From positions 1 through 46,563 of the IMG/VR virus record IMGVR_UViG_3300046002_006534: DNA of 46,563 nt. One strand, 5' to 3'. The notes beneath the pieces were generated by a model. That model ran no database searches. It had not been told where the DNA came from and saw only the letters and a list, made by a program, of their open reading frames with translations. The DNA is from a virus. Numbering within the stretch: the stretch's first letter is position 1; the number at the start of each line of letters is the position of its first letter. Both the position numbers and the translations under genes were made by a program. Shown piece after piece: positions 38,122-44,814 of the stretch.

Positions 38122-38138
38122 GCTCTTTGACAATTTAG
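38122..38138 (+). promoter_or_regulatory. boxA-like element 5
   Basis: GCTCTTTGACAATTTAG, identical to copies 1, 3 and 4, 14-18 bases after the -10. Confidence 0.65.
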
Positions 38139-38160
38139 AAAAATAAACATAATAAATTAC

Positions 38161-38334
38161 AGACTTTATTATTGAAGGAACAGACAAGTAGCGTAAGGTG
38201 TAAATGGATGCACGGCCTTTGCTGGCAGGGACAGTTCGAATCTGTAACACAAAAGTTAGGATCAAACGTTGGTTGCAAACAGCGTCCTCGAATAGGATTA
38301 ATTACCCTATAGCGTTCTTTCAATTATAAAGTTT
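38161..38334 (+). ncRNA. Long-stem ~170-nt RNA with T-arm-like hairpins (H7)
   Basis: Bases 38161-38181 pair with 38314-38334. Inside: ACAG TTCGAAT CTGT, hairpin AGG-ACGTTG/CAGCGT-CCT with loop GTTGCAAA, hairpin ATAGG/CCTAT. Same order as H6 with different stem sequences. Confidence 0.65.
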
Positions 38335-38336
38335 AT

Positions 38337-38413
<77 letters not shown>

Positions 38414-38417
38414 AGAT

Positions 38418-38503
38418 TACAATGGTTGTATCTGAGTTTTAGAAGTCTAGATACGGAAATTAACAAGATGATGGTTCGCTACCTCACTCATTATTCCATT
38501 GTA
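38418..38503 (+). ncRNA. Closed-stem RNA with T-arm-like hairpin
   Basis: TACAATGG (38418-38425) pairs with CCATTGTA (38496-38503), containing GTATCT/AGATAC and a GATGG TTCGCTA CCTC hairpin resembling a T-arm. Confidence 0.45.
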
Positions 38504-38512
38504 TTTTATATT

Positions 38513-38587
38513 GCGGACGTAGCTCAGTGGTAGAGCAGATGCTTGCCAAGCATCAGGTCGTGAGTTCGAATCTCATCGTCCGCTCCA
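38513..38587 (+). tRNA. tRNA-Gly(GCC)
   Basis: Acceptor GCGGACG/CGTCCGC, loop TTGCCAA, discriminator T, CCA encoded. Confidence 0.95.
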
Positions 38588-38593
38588 AGTTTA

Positions 38594-38706
38594 AGGATCA
38601 ATACAGCAATTTTAACAACCAGTAGATTGTAGGTTCAAGTCCTACCTTAGATCACACAAGATCTTTGTGGCCAAATGGTAAAGGCAACCGGCAAATAAAT
38701 GATCCT
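38594..38706 (+). ncRNA. Permuted tRNA-like RNA in P element (P3)
   Basis: Stem AGGATCA/TGATCCT. 3' half with T-arm GTAGG TTCAAGT CCTAC and TTAGATC-A comes first; the 5' half GATCTTT and D-arm GCC/GGC follows after about 5 bases. The acceptor has only five pairs and no CCA, so it is more degenerate than P1 and P2. Confidence 0.5.
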
Positions 38707-38815
38707 GATATTAGAGTCTCTTAAAGAGAGACGATACCCTTGCATCGTGACCCTGAAACTGTGATGCAATATTATTTTATGGGTGGCAGTCTGGAGAGTG
38801 ACAGACAAACATTTT
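38707..38815 (+). other. Untranslated spacer with two hairpins
   Basis: GTCTCT/AGAGAC and TTGCATC/GATGCAA hairpins; no gene or T-arm seen. Ends at the next promoter. Confidence 0.4.
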
Positions 38816-38818
38816 CTG

Positions 38819-38847
38819 TTGACATTCGTATAGAATCAGTTTATACT
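38819..38847 (+). promoter_or_regulatory. Promoter, class B
   Basis: TTGACA 38819-38824, TATAGAATCAG in the spacer, TATACT 38842-38847. Confidence 0.85.
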
Positions 38848-38876
38848 AATAATATACGGAATGAAAAGGAAACACG

Positions 38877-39131
38877 ATGAAAGTCACTTCAATCTACGGT
38901 AAAGAATTTGATATTACTGTAGGAACCGAAGTATTTGTTCCATGCCGCAATCGTGGTGGTCACGGTGCTTGGGTTAAAGTGACAAAGGTGAATAAAATGT
39001 CTTTTAAAGGTGTTGAAGAAAAAGGTTCATACACACCAGGTACCAATTGGTCAGTTCATAAAGACTCGGTGTTTGCCGTTGTAGAACGACCTGAAGGTAA
39101 AGGTTGGATGAAGAATTGGATTAACGATTGA
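38877..39131 (+). CDS. Hypothetical protein, 84 aa
   Basis: AAAAGGAAA before ATG. Beta-rich, SH3-like composition with basic residues (VFVPCRNRGGHGAWVKV). Its TGA overlaps the next -35. Function unknown. Confidence 0.6.
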   Translation: MKVTSIYGKEFDITVGTEVFVPCRNRGGHGAWVKVTKVNKMSFKGVEEKGSYTPGTNWSVHKDSVFAVVERPEGKGWMKNWIND

Positions 39132-39156
39132 CATTTCTATAGAATCGGTTTATACT
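39128..39156 (+). promoter_or_regulatory. Promoter, class B
   Basis: TTGACA 39128-39133, TATAGAATCGG in the spacer, TATACT 39151-39156; reads into tRNA-Gln(TTG). Confidence 0.85.
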
Positions 39157-39182
39157 AATAATATAACCGAGTACCAATTCGT

Positions 39183-39257
39183 TGGGGGATAGTTCAGTGG
39201 TAGAGCGCCTGACTTTGAATCAGGATGTCGGAGGTTCGAGCCCTCCTCCCCCAGCCA
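39183..39257 (+). tRNA. tRNA-Gln(TTG)
   Basis: Acceptor TGGGGGA/TCCCCCA, loop CTTTGAA, discriminator G, CCA encoded. Confidence 0.95.
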
Positions 39258-39289
39258 AATTTATATGATCATGAATAGAAAGAAAATAT

Positions 39290-39505
39290 ATGGAACTTTT
39301 AGTAATTCTAATTACAGCTGCTCTTATGGCATGGTTGAATCACTATCTTGCTACCGAACGTGGCCGTAATGCAATTGGATGGGCTGTAGGTGGTGCAATT
39401 TTTGGACTGCTATCTACAATTTTACTACTAATTCTTGGTAAAACAGAAGAGAAGCAGATTGAAATTGCAACACGAGTTGCTTCTGCTGTTAATAGCAAAG
39501 AGTAA
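39290..39505 (+). CDS. Small two-helix membrane protein, 71 aa
   Basis: Hydrophobic segments at residues ~2-17 and ~28-50, separated by YLATERGRN; polar helical tail. Weak Shine-Dalgarno (AGAAAG). Role unknown. Confidence 0.6.
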   Translation: MELLVILITAALMAWLNHYLATERGRNAIGWAVGGAIFGLLSTILLLILGKTEEKQIEIATRVASAVNSKE

Positions 39506-39514
39506 TATTTTTAT

Positions 39515-39589
39515 CCTAGGTAAGGTGTAATGGTTGCACTCCTCACTGTGACTGAGGAAGATGAGGTTCGAATCCTCTACCTAGGACCA
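39515..39589 (+). tRNA. tRNA-His(GTG), A73 type without G-1
   Basis: Acceptor CCTAGGT/ACCTAGG, anticodon loop CTGTGAC, discriminator A, base -1 is T, CCA encoded. Most bacterial tRNA-His have G-1:C73; A73 without G-1 is the alphaproteobacterial exception. Confidence 0.9.
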
Positions 39590-39592
39590 AAT

Positions 39593-39711
39593 TTAGAAGA
39601 TTGTACAATGGCGGTTTCGGGACACCGGTCCTACAGAGGTGATGCTCTGCGTCTAGTCAATCGGAAGCAGTTTTACGGTGTCTGCGACAAACCGATATAA
39701 ATAATTCTAAA
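39593..39711 (+). ncRNA. Long-stem RNA after tRNA-His
   Basis: Outer TTTAGAA/TTCTAAA; inner GGTTT/AAACC and GACACCG/CGGTGTC; apical AGAG/CTCT. No tRNA features. Confidence 0.5.
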
Positions 39712-39770
39712 AGGATCAGTTCCGCAAACAAGCGAAAATTTCAATTTTGGTTTGAAAAACAAATGATCCT
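39712..39770 (+). ncRNA. P element, short form (P4)
   Basis: AGGATCA/TGATCCT stem, loops GTTCCGCAAACAA and AAAAACAAA, AT-rich inner hairpin; no tRNA halves. Directly upstream of tRNA-Arg(ACG). Confidence 0.55.
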
Positions 39771-39779
39771 GCTTATAAT

Positions 39780-39861
39780 GCTCGCGTACGCCCCACCGCT
39801 ACGAACGGTGCCAAAGCTAACTGGAGGTAAGATGTAGGTTCGAGTCCTATCGCGAGTACCA
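39780..39861 (+). tRNA. tRNA-Arg(ACG) without a normal D-arm
   Basis: Acceptor GCTCGCG/CGCGAGT, T-arm GTAGG TTCGAGT CCTAT, CCA. A perfect anticodon arm CACCG CTACGAA CGGTG starts only seven bases after the acceptor, leaving no room for a D-arm. Instead 23 bases, D-arm-like in sequence, lie between anticodon and T-arms. Confidence 0.75.
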
Positions 39862-39955
39862 AAATCCAAAGGCTCTGCAAACATCGAAGCATCCTTTACG
39901 GTTGTAGAGACCGCTCTGCAAAGGTGTGACACCAGGGAGAGACCGACCAAATATA
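39862..39955 (+). ncRNA. Structured spacer RNA
   Basis: Hairpins CGGT/ACCG and GGTGT/ACACC; GCTCTGCAAA occurs twice. No gene seen. Confidence 0.35.
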
Positions 39956-39971
39956 AATAATTCTATCCAAC

Positions 39972-40238
39972 ATGAAAGATAGTTTAATGTTTCAAGCTTT
40001 TGTGATTATCTGTGCTGCAAGTACTACATTTCAAATATACGAAGACATGTGTTTTTTTTCAAATGATACATGGGGTCCATATAAAACAGAAGAAAATTGT
40101 GGTATTCGAGCTAGACAGATGGTTTTGGAAGTGACAGAAGGTTCATTAAATGAGACAACATTCTTCGTGCTTGGTTTCCCTGAACAAATTTATGCTGAAG
40201 GGTTTTGTAAAAAACTTGATGAAGATCCAGAAGCATAA
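39972..40238 (+). CDS. Hypothetical protein with N-terminal signal-like segment, 88 aa
   Basis: Residues 4-19 are hydrophobic (signal peptide or anchor), followed by a Cys-containing region (Cys26, Cys43, Cys79 approximately), suggesting an exported disulfide-bonded protein. No strong Shine-Dalgarno. Function unknown. Confidence 0.55.
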   Translation: MKDSLMFQAFVIICAASTTFQIYEDMCFFSNDTWGPYKTEENCGIRARQMVLEVTEGSLNETTFFVLGFPEQIYAEGFCKKLDEDPEA

Positions 40239-40310
40239 GTAAAAGAATTGTTGACATTTTGAAAATATTGTGGGCAAAGTCAAAAGAGGTATTGGTTCAT
40301 ATTAAATAAA

Positions 40311-40389
40311 AGGATCAGTTCAGTAAACAATCTGGATAAAAACAAATCTTCAAAATTTGAATAAGTGGTTCAATTCCACAATTGATCCT
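40311..40389 (+). ncRNA. P element with a lone T-arm (P5)
   Basis: AGGATCA/TGATCCT, loop GTTCAGTAAACAA, inner CAAAT/ATTTG hairpin, and GTGG TTCAATT CCAC, a T-arm without acceptor or D-arm. Possibly a decayed permuted tRNA. Confidence 0.5.
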
Positions 40390-40400
40390 GTAAAGACCCA

Positions 40401-40464
40401 AGGATGGGTTCAGCAAAAAAGAAAGCAACAAACATTTAATTTGTAAACGCTCAAAAACCATCCT
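40401..40464 (+). ncRNA. P element, short form (P6)
   Basis: AGGATGG/CCATCCT stem with loops GTTCAGCAAAAAAG and CAAAAA, inner ACAAA/TTTGT. The GG/CC change relative to CA/TG is compensatory. Confidence 0.55.
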
Positions 40465-40471
40465 GACTAAT

Positions 40472-40556
40472 GCCCCTATGGTGAAATTGGCAGTCGCGGC
40501 AGACTCAAAATTTGTTTCCGAAAGGAGTCCCGGTTCGAGTCCGGGTAGGGGCACCA
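40472..40556 (+). tRNA. tRNA-Leu(CAA)
   Basis: Acceptor GCCCCTA/TAGGGGC, loop CTCAAAA, GAAA-capped variable arm; CCA is followed by a second CCA. Confidence 0.9.
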
Positions 40557-40566
40557 CCAAATACAT

Positions 40567-40672
40567 GTTTCTGTAATTCAGCGGTAGAAGGGCACCCCAG
40601 CTATGATGGTAAGATACACCGAAAAAGAACTGGCTCTGCGGGACGTGGGTTCGAATCCCACCAGAAACCCCA
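40567..40672 (+). tRNA. tRNA-like gene with expanded anticodon region
   Basis: Acceptor GTTTCTG/CAGAAAC, T-arm GTGGG TTCGAAT CCCAC, discriminator C and CCA are intact. The region between D-arm and T-arm is about 30 bases too long and has a CCAG/CTGG hairpin in place of an anticodon arm. Intron, insertion or a non-decoding tRNA-like RNA. Confidence 0.5.
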
Positions 40673-40709
40673 TAGCAATAATGCTAGCAACCCGCAAGGA
40701 GAATTAAAA

Positions 40710-40916
40710 ATGAGTTACCGTAAACTTGAAGTAGACGGCAATGTGTTCGAGTATTCCATTGGAAAAACTCACACGAAGATCAGAGGTGTTGGTGCATATC
40801 AAAACAACGAGGTTGGATACGTAATATCGGACCGCGAAGTTCGCGTCCGCCCGAGTGACATTGCAACCTTCATCAAGCAAAATAAATTGAAAGTAAAAAG
40901 TGAAAACACTAGATGA
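40710..40916 (+). CDS. Hypothetical protein, 68 aa
   Basis: AAGGAG before ATG 40710; the longer frame crosses the tRNA. Beta-rich, basic C-terminus. Overlaps the next gene by 17 bases. Confidence 0.6.
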   Translation: MSYRKLEVDGNVFEYSIGKTHTKIRGVGAYQNNEVGYVISDREVRVRPSDIATFIKQNKLKVKSENTR

Positions 40917-41148
40917 AAAGCGTGAGTTCTACGAGAACTGTGCTGAAATACTAAAAATAGATCATAATTACCATGATCCTGTTCCTAGAAGAACAAGATG
41001 GAACACGAGGTTTCTTGGTAATGGCCGTTACCCAGGTTTCGGTCTAGTCCAATGTTTCGGTTCTTCTGTGAGAGTGGTAAGTAAACATGGAACTAAATTG
41101 TTTAAAACATACGAAGAAACATACGAATATCTGAAAAGAATCGGTTGA
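40900..41148 (+). CDS. Hypothetical protein, 82 aa
   Basis: Basic, aromatic; its stop is within the -35 of the next promoter. No motif recognised. Confidence 0.6.
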   Translation: MKTLDEKREFYENCAEILKIDHNYHDPVPRRTRWNTRFLGNGRYPGFGLVQCFGSSVRVVSKHGTKLFKTYEETYEYLKRIG

Positions 41149-41172
41149 CATTTCACAATTTTGGTATATATT
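41145..41172 (+). promoter_or_regulatory. Promoter without clear operator
   Basis: TTGACA 41145-41150, TATATT 41167-41172 (16-base spacer). The GAATC core is missing here. Confidence 0.65.
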
Positions 41173-41202
41173 AATAATATAAACACAAACAAAGGAAACC
41201 AA

Positions 41203-41376
41203 ATGAAAAATCTCGCAGTTGCTTTTAAAGTTCCAGCAGTTTTTGTCTCCATGCACGAGAAAACTCTTCTAGTCCCTTCAATGGTTCTATCGACTCTTTC
41301 TATCTGTATTTTGACCACGTTCCTTCCGCAGTTGATGCCTCTCTGGATGCAACTTGCGACAGTGCCGAGTAAATGA
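41203..41376 (+). CDS. Small membrane protein, 57 aa
   Basis: Start at ATG 41203 behind AAAGGAAA. One or two hydrophobic segments (about residues 23-50). Followed two bases later by an exported-protein gene. Confidence 0.6.
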   Translation: MKNLAVAFKVPAVFVSMHEKTLLVPSMVLSTLSICILTTFLPQLMPLWMQLATVPSK

Positions 41377-41377
41377 A

Positions 41378-41686
41378 ATGAAAAAAGTATTTTTGGTGCT
41401 TGCAGTCACACTATTTCCAATGCAAGCACCTGCACAGACATCATTTAGCACTTCAAATAGTGTTTCACAATTTGCATCAAACATTGGATCAAAGGTTACA
41501 ATTCAACTTAGGTCTGATACTCCTTCTTCAAGTCGTGGAAATTTTTTACAAACATTTTCATATAACAACGGTGTGACCAATTTCAACCGAAGTTTTAATA
41601 TTACTGGTAGTACAAACTTCAAGATTGATTCACAAATCAATAGTACTACAACTACATTCACAAACAACCCGAAGTTCAAGTGGTAA
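41378..41686 (+). CDS. Secreted Ser/Thr/Asn-rich protein, 102 aa
   Basis: Start at ATG 41378. Classic signal peptide: two Lys, hydrophobic core, cleavage near Ala-Pro-Ala-Gln (residue ~19). The mature part is Ser/Thr/Asn/Phe-rich and beta-like. Probably periplasmic or surface; function unknown. Confidence 0.65.
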   Translation: MKKVFLVLAVTLFPMQAPAQTSFSTSNSVSQFASNIGSKVTIQLRSDTPSSSRGNFLQTFSYNNGVTNFNRSFNITGSTNFKIDSQINSTTTTFTNNPKFKW

Positions 41687-41708
41687 TAAATAATTGAAAG
41701 ACATAATC

Positions 41709-41825
41709 ATGACTAATCCAATTCAGCGTTACATTGATACTCCAAAGGCGGGTCGTCTTGCACCTCAACCTAATATGGATCTTGGTGTAACACATATTGT
41801 TAAATGGTTGCTTCGTTTGAAGTAA
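41709..41825 (+). CDS. Hypothetical protein, 38 aa
   Basis: Short basic protein, weak Shine-Dalgarno (GAAAGA). Positioned just before tRNA-Thr. Confidence 0.45.
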   Translation: MTNPIQRYIDTPKAGRLAPQPNMDLGVTHIVKWLLRLK

Positions 41826-41833
41826 ACAATAAT

Positions 41834-41908
41834 GCTGATGTAGCACAGCGGTAGTGCACTTCATTGGTAATGAAGAGGTCATGAGTTCGATCCTCATCAT
41901 CAGCACCA
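41834..41908 (+). tRNA. tRNA-Thr(GGT)
   Basis: Acceptor GCTGATG/CATCAGC, anticodon arm CTTCA TTGGTAA TGAAG, CCA encoded. Confidence 0.95.
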
Positions 41909-41921
41909 AAACAAAATTTCA

Positions 41922-42027
41922 AGTTTGTGTACAGCAATCAATTAAAATCATAGCATAGGTCGTAAGCTTCGGCAACAAGATCACAACAGTTTTCGATTTT
42001 CTGTCCAAAAAAGTAGACACACAAACT
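41922..42027 (+). ncRNA. P element with divergent stem (P7)
   Basis: AGTTTGTGT (41922-41930) pairs with ACACAAACT (42019-42027); loops ACAGCAATCAA and CAAAAAAGT match the other P elements although the stem is unrelated. The interior is 60 bases with no tRNA halves. Confidence 0.5.
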
Positions 42028-42033
42028 GTTAAT

Positions 42034-42109
42034 GATCCCGTAGCTCAGATGGTTAGAGCATGCTCTCTAAAAGCAAATGTCGTGGGTTCGAGTCCCACTG
42101 GGGTCACCA
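42034..42109 (+). tRNA. tRNA with CTA anticodon (putative amber suppressor)
   Basis: Acceptor GATCCCG/TGGGGTC, D-arm GCTC/GAGC, T-arm GTGGG TTCGAGT CCCAC, CCA encoded. The only arrangement with U33 is stem TGCT/AGCA and loop CTCTAAA, giving anticodon CTA, which reads UAG; pair 27-43 is A-A. The amino acid is not evident. Confidence 0.65.
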
Positions 42110-42113
42110 TAAA

Positions 42114-42182
42114 TTTCAGTGCTGAATGTGACGGCCAACTTAATATTAGCTCTCAGAGAGTCTCTGATATTAAGTGCTGAAA
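42114..42182 (+). ncRNA. Structured leader between the CTA tRNA and the amber gene
   Basis: TTTCAG/CTGAAA outer pairing and a strong hairpin ACTTAATATTAG/CTGATATTAAGT (one wobble). Further on, GTGTT/AACAC lies before the next Shine-Dalgarno. Confidence 0.45.
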
Positions 42183-42239
42183 CGCGAGCGGGGAGTGTTC
42201 ACATACCCGAAACTTAACACTAAACGAAAGGGTAATACA

Positions 42240-42503
42240 ATGTCTTTATAGGTTGAACTGAGGTGTGATGATGTGGTTTTCCACTTCAACAAGAAACACC
42301 TCGAAGATTCTAGCATACCGATGTGGGTGCTAAAAGCAAAAGGACAAACCTACTATGTCAATCATGTTGACTGTAACAAGTCCTGGAGCACAAAGGAATC
42401 ACCTGATAACCCAAGTACCAAAGGTGCTATCAAGGTTAAAAAGTGTATTCTGAAAATTGACGGTGATCATAATGCGATCATTGAAGATTGGGCACCTCCC
42501 TAA
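42240..42503 (+). CDS. Gene with in-frame amber at codon 4 (readthrough candidate)
   Basis: AAAGGG (42227-42232) is seven bases before ATG 42240, the best start signal here. Codons are ATG TCT TTA TAG, then an open frame of 83 codons (VELRCDDVVFHFNKKHLED...) to TAA. Without TAG readthrough the only frame starts are a GTG at 42273 with a weak GAGG. The full product would be an 87-residue protein, start MSL-X-VEL, like the MSIEL start of the next gene. The CTA-anticodon tRNA lies 130 bases upstream. A short MSL peptide with coupled restart is the alternative. Confidence 0.6.
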
Positions 42504-42563
42504 CAGTAGTTTGAATATTAACACTACCAATGTTACAAATCAAATCAATGTTAGGAGAACATA

Positions 42564-42938
42564 ATGTCTATTGAACTAAAAGTAAAATCAAAGCACCTCA
42601 GTGTTGAAGCACGTATCATTCGTCACGAAGAGAACAAACTCAAGCGACAAATTGAATGGAAAAAGCAGAATGAGCAAGACCAAGAAGCTGAACGAAGCCA
42701 ATGGTTCTCTCTAAACGAACACCGTCGATGGAACGTACGTAATGAGAATAGAGCAACATTTCTTGCCCGAGCTTACATCGCTGGTAAAGCATACAAGAAT
42801 GTAGAACAGAAGAGAAAATATGATCGTGAAAATTTGTTTTACCAAAACATACTTCCTCGAGTTCTCACACTTGTAAAGAAATACTCTAACCCTAATCTCG
42901 ATCTAAAGCATATCACTGCTTGGGTTGATGTAGACTAA
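42564..42938 (+). CDS. Basic coiled-coil protein, 124 aa
   Basis: AGGAGA before ATG 42564. Highly charged (Glu/Lys/Arg/Gln) long helix over residues ~15-85. Function unknown; possibly nucleic-acid associated. Confidence 0.65.
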   Translation: MSIELKVKSKHLSVEARIIRHEENKLKRQIEWKKQNEQDQEAERSQWFSLNEHRRWNVRNENRATFLARAYIAGKAYKNVEQKRKYDRENLFYQNILPRVLTLVKKYSNPNLDLKHITAWVDVD

Positions 42939-42984
42939 AGAGTCTTACTGCTCTTAAATCAGTAAGTGGTCGGAGCGAGATTCC

Positions 42985-43019
42985 TGGGCATGAAGTAAAA
43001 CTGCCCATTTATAGTTTTT
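42985..43019 (+). terminator. Terminator-like hairpin before tRNA-Thr(CGT)
   Basis: TGGGCA (42985-42990) pairs with TGCCCA (43002-43007), followed by TTTATAGTTTTT. A preceding CTTACTG/CAGTAAG hairpin lies at 42946-42968. The tail abuts the tRNA start, so it may be a processing stem instead. Confidence 0.45.
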
Positions 43020-43094
43020 GCTAGTGTAGCATAGAGGTAGTGCAACTGTCTCGTAAACAGTAGGTCGTGAGTTCAATTCTCACCACTAGCACCA
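43020..43094 (+). tRNA. tRNA-Thr(CGT)
   Basis: Acceptor GCTAGTG/CACTAGC, loop CTCGTAA, CCA encoded. Confidence 0.95.
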
Positions 43095-43224
43095 AATTTG
43101 AGGTAAGTAAAGTCTGAATACGCCGGATTGGTACCCGTAGGCATAGGTTCAGAGCAGATCGGCCAATCTGCAAAAGGAGCATGGGCACCACACTTTGTGG
43201 AGATACCGCACCTGCCTCAAACTT
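43095..43224 (+). ncRNA. Long-stem RNA after tRNA-Thr(CGT)
   Basis: TTTGAGG (43097-43103) pairs with CCTCAAA (43215-43221). Inner hairpins GCAGAT/ATCTGC and CCACA/TGTGG. Confidence 0.5.
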
Positions 43225-43229
43225 TTATG

Positions 43230-43257
43230 TTGACATATCCACGTGGTAGTATATACT
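43230..43257 (+). promoter_or_regulatory. Promoter, no operator
   Basis: TTGACA 43230-43235, 16 bases, TATACT 43252-43257. Confidence 0.75.
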
Positions 43258-43294
43258 AAATAAGTGATAAACAATATAACCTAAAGGAAATACA

Positions 43295-43498
43295 TTGGGT
43301 AAAGCATCCGACTACAAAATTACGTCGTATTACAGCACTCTTGCACCAACTGTTGAAAAGTTTCAAATTATCTATGCTGGTAAACCATATGGCACATATA
43401 AGACATATGATGAAGCAGCTTCAGCGGTTAAAAGTTTAGTAAAAGATGCGTGGTTTTTTGACCGCGGATATACAAGAAAAGATCGAGCTGCCTGGTAA
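43295..43498 (+). CDS. Hypothetical protein, 67 aa, TTG start
   Basis: AAAGGA six bases before TTG 43295 and no in-frame ATG near. Tyr-rich with YAGKPYGTYKTYDEAASAV, reminiscent of small repeat-type AP2-like or unknown-function domains. Function unknown. Confidence 0.6.
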   Translation: MGKASDYKITSYYSTLAPTVEKFQIIYAGKPYGTYKTYDEAASAVKSLVKDAWFFDRGYTRKDRAAW

Positions 43499-43527
43499 AA
43501 GGATAAATATATCTGAAGGTTAATTTG

Positions 43528-43619
43528 GGGGGTGAGAACTAGAGGGGCTCTAGGACCGCCTGCTAAGCGGATCGTGCCACTTATACTGGTATGGGAATCG
43601 TACTCCCCCGCCCCCGCCA
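43528..43619 (+). tRNA. tRNA-Ser(GCT)
   Basis: Acceptor GGGGGTG/CGCCCCC, loop CTGCTAA, long variable arm, discriminator G, CCA encoded. T-loop ATCGTAC non-canonical, like tRNA-Ser(GGA). Confidence 0.9.
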
Positions 43620-43636
43620 AACTTTGGAGATATTCG

Positions 43637-43891
43637 ATGTTTACAAACGAATTTGACTTTGATGAAACTGTGACAACCATAATGGACGAAGGTGCCGATT
43701 ATGAAGATGTCCAGGTTATGATAACAGACGACCAAGTTTTTATTAGACAATGGGATGATGATAGAGAAAAATATGAAATTATCTGTATGAGTCCAAAGAT
43801 GTATTTTGAACTGCAGGAAGCAATGAAGCACCCCGTGGGTTTATTTATTGTTGAACTATCACAAAAGATTAAAGCGAAAAAAGGTTTGTAG
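43637..43891 (+). CDS. Acidic hypothetical protein, 84 aa
   Basis: GGAGA before ATG 43637; the longer frame crosses the tRNA. Acidic N-terminal half, basic C-terminus. Ends in TAG and overlaps the convergent endonuclease by 23 bases. Confidence 0.6.
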   Translation: MFTNEFDFDETVTTIMDEGADYEDVQVMITDDQVFIRQWDDDREKYEIICMSPKMYFELQEAMKHPVGLFIVELSQKIKAKKGL

Positions 43892-44504
43892 TAGCAGTTA
43901 ATAATTTTCTTTTCTTTGCTTCTTTAGATTTTGTATGAACATAATTCCAATCTTCTTTATTTCCATTTTGTGCATAATAAAAGCTTTTTTCAATCATTAT
44001 TGAATTACCATTTTTATCAATACATGGAATGTTACCTCGAAACGGATTATCATCGGTAAGGTTTCTCTGAAGTGTAACAGGATGGGGAATACCCTTTCTA
44101 CTTATTCTAGTAGAATTTCTATTTTTAGATTGTAAATTATGAGTTCCTTTTTTAACTCTATTTAATTGAATTTTTCTTTGAACTTCAGAATTTTGAAAAT
44201 TATGTTTACCTTCGTTTAAAAGTTTTTCTTGTTTTCCGCCATTGCCAGATTCTGGCATTAAATTTGCCCACTCTTTAGATTTAACAATATTCCAAATTTT
44301 ACTAAAAAATAATCCAGTTTGTTTTAGCTCATCTTTATCTTCAGTTACTAGAAGTATTTGCGTAGTGTAATCAGTACCATACTTTTTAAGATGTCTCAAC
44401 CAATATTTACCTGATCCCGTATATTTGTATGGATCTTCATTGATTGTTTTGCCTAAATATTTTAGACCAGTTTTGTTGTGTGTTTTGACGTATAAATATA
44501 TCAT
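43869..44504 (-). CDS. GIY-YIG homing endonuclease (SegB-like)
   Basis: 211 residues from ATG at 44504 with AGGAG upstream. MIYLYVKTHNKTGLKYLGKT is the GIY-YIG core, TGSGKYWLRHLKKYG the following conserved segment, and the C-terminal half is basic with NUMOD-like repeats. It is opposite to its neighbours and lies just before tRNA-Val, typical of endonucleases in phage tRNA arrays. Confidence 0.85.
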   Translation of the reverse strand: MIYLYVKTHNKTGLKYLGKTINEDPYKYTGSGKYWLRHLKKYGTDYTTQILLVTEDKDELKQTGLFFSKIWNIVKSKEWANLMPESGNGGKQEKLLNEGKHNFQNSEVQRKIQLNRVKKGTHNLQSKNRNSTRISRKGIPHPVTLQRNLTDDNPFRGNIPCIDKNGNSIMIEKSFYYAQNGNKEDWNYVHTKSKEAKKRKLLTATTNLFSL

Positions 44505-44692
44505 GCTGGAACTCCTTATGTTTCTAGTGTAGTTGGGATGACCGCCAAGAAATCCGCGAGCTACAATTATATTTATATAAAAAGGGTTTGTACTATAGGC
44601 CGAAATTCTGAAACCCTGGAATACCCAAAACACATTCATTGTGGATCGCCAGTAAGCGGCCCGTCAAGACACACAACAAAACTAGTCTATTT

Positions 44693-44766
44693 TTCCCTGT
44701 AGTATAATGGCAGTGCACCGTCCTGACTCGACGGAGGAGAAGGCTCGATTCCTTCCAGGGAAACCA
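44693..44766 (+). tRNA. tRNA-Val(GAC)
   Basis: Acceptor TTCCCTG/CAGGGAA, loop CTGACTC, T-loop CTCGATT, CCA encoded. Confidence 0.9.
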
Positions 44767-44814
44767 TCTAATTATAAATAGCCCATAACAATCACCCTCA
44801 TAATGGAGACTACA

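Noticed and set aside
40251-40300. TTGACA at 40251 as a promoter
   Set aside because: No acceptable -10 follows at the right distance and no operator is present; at best a decayed promoter.
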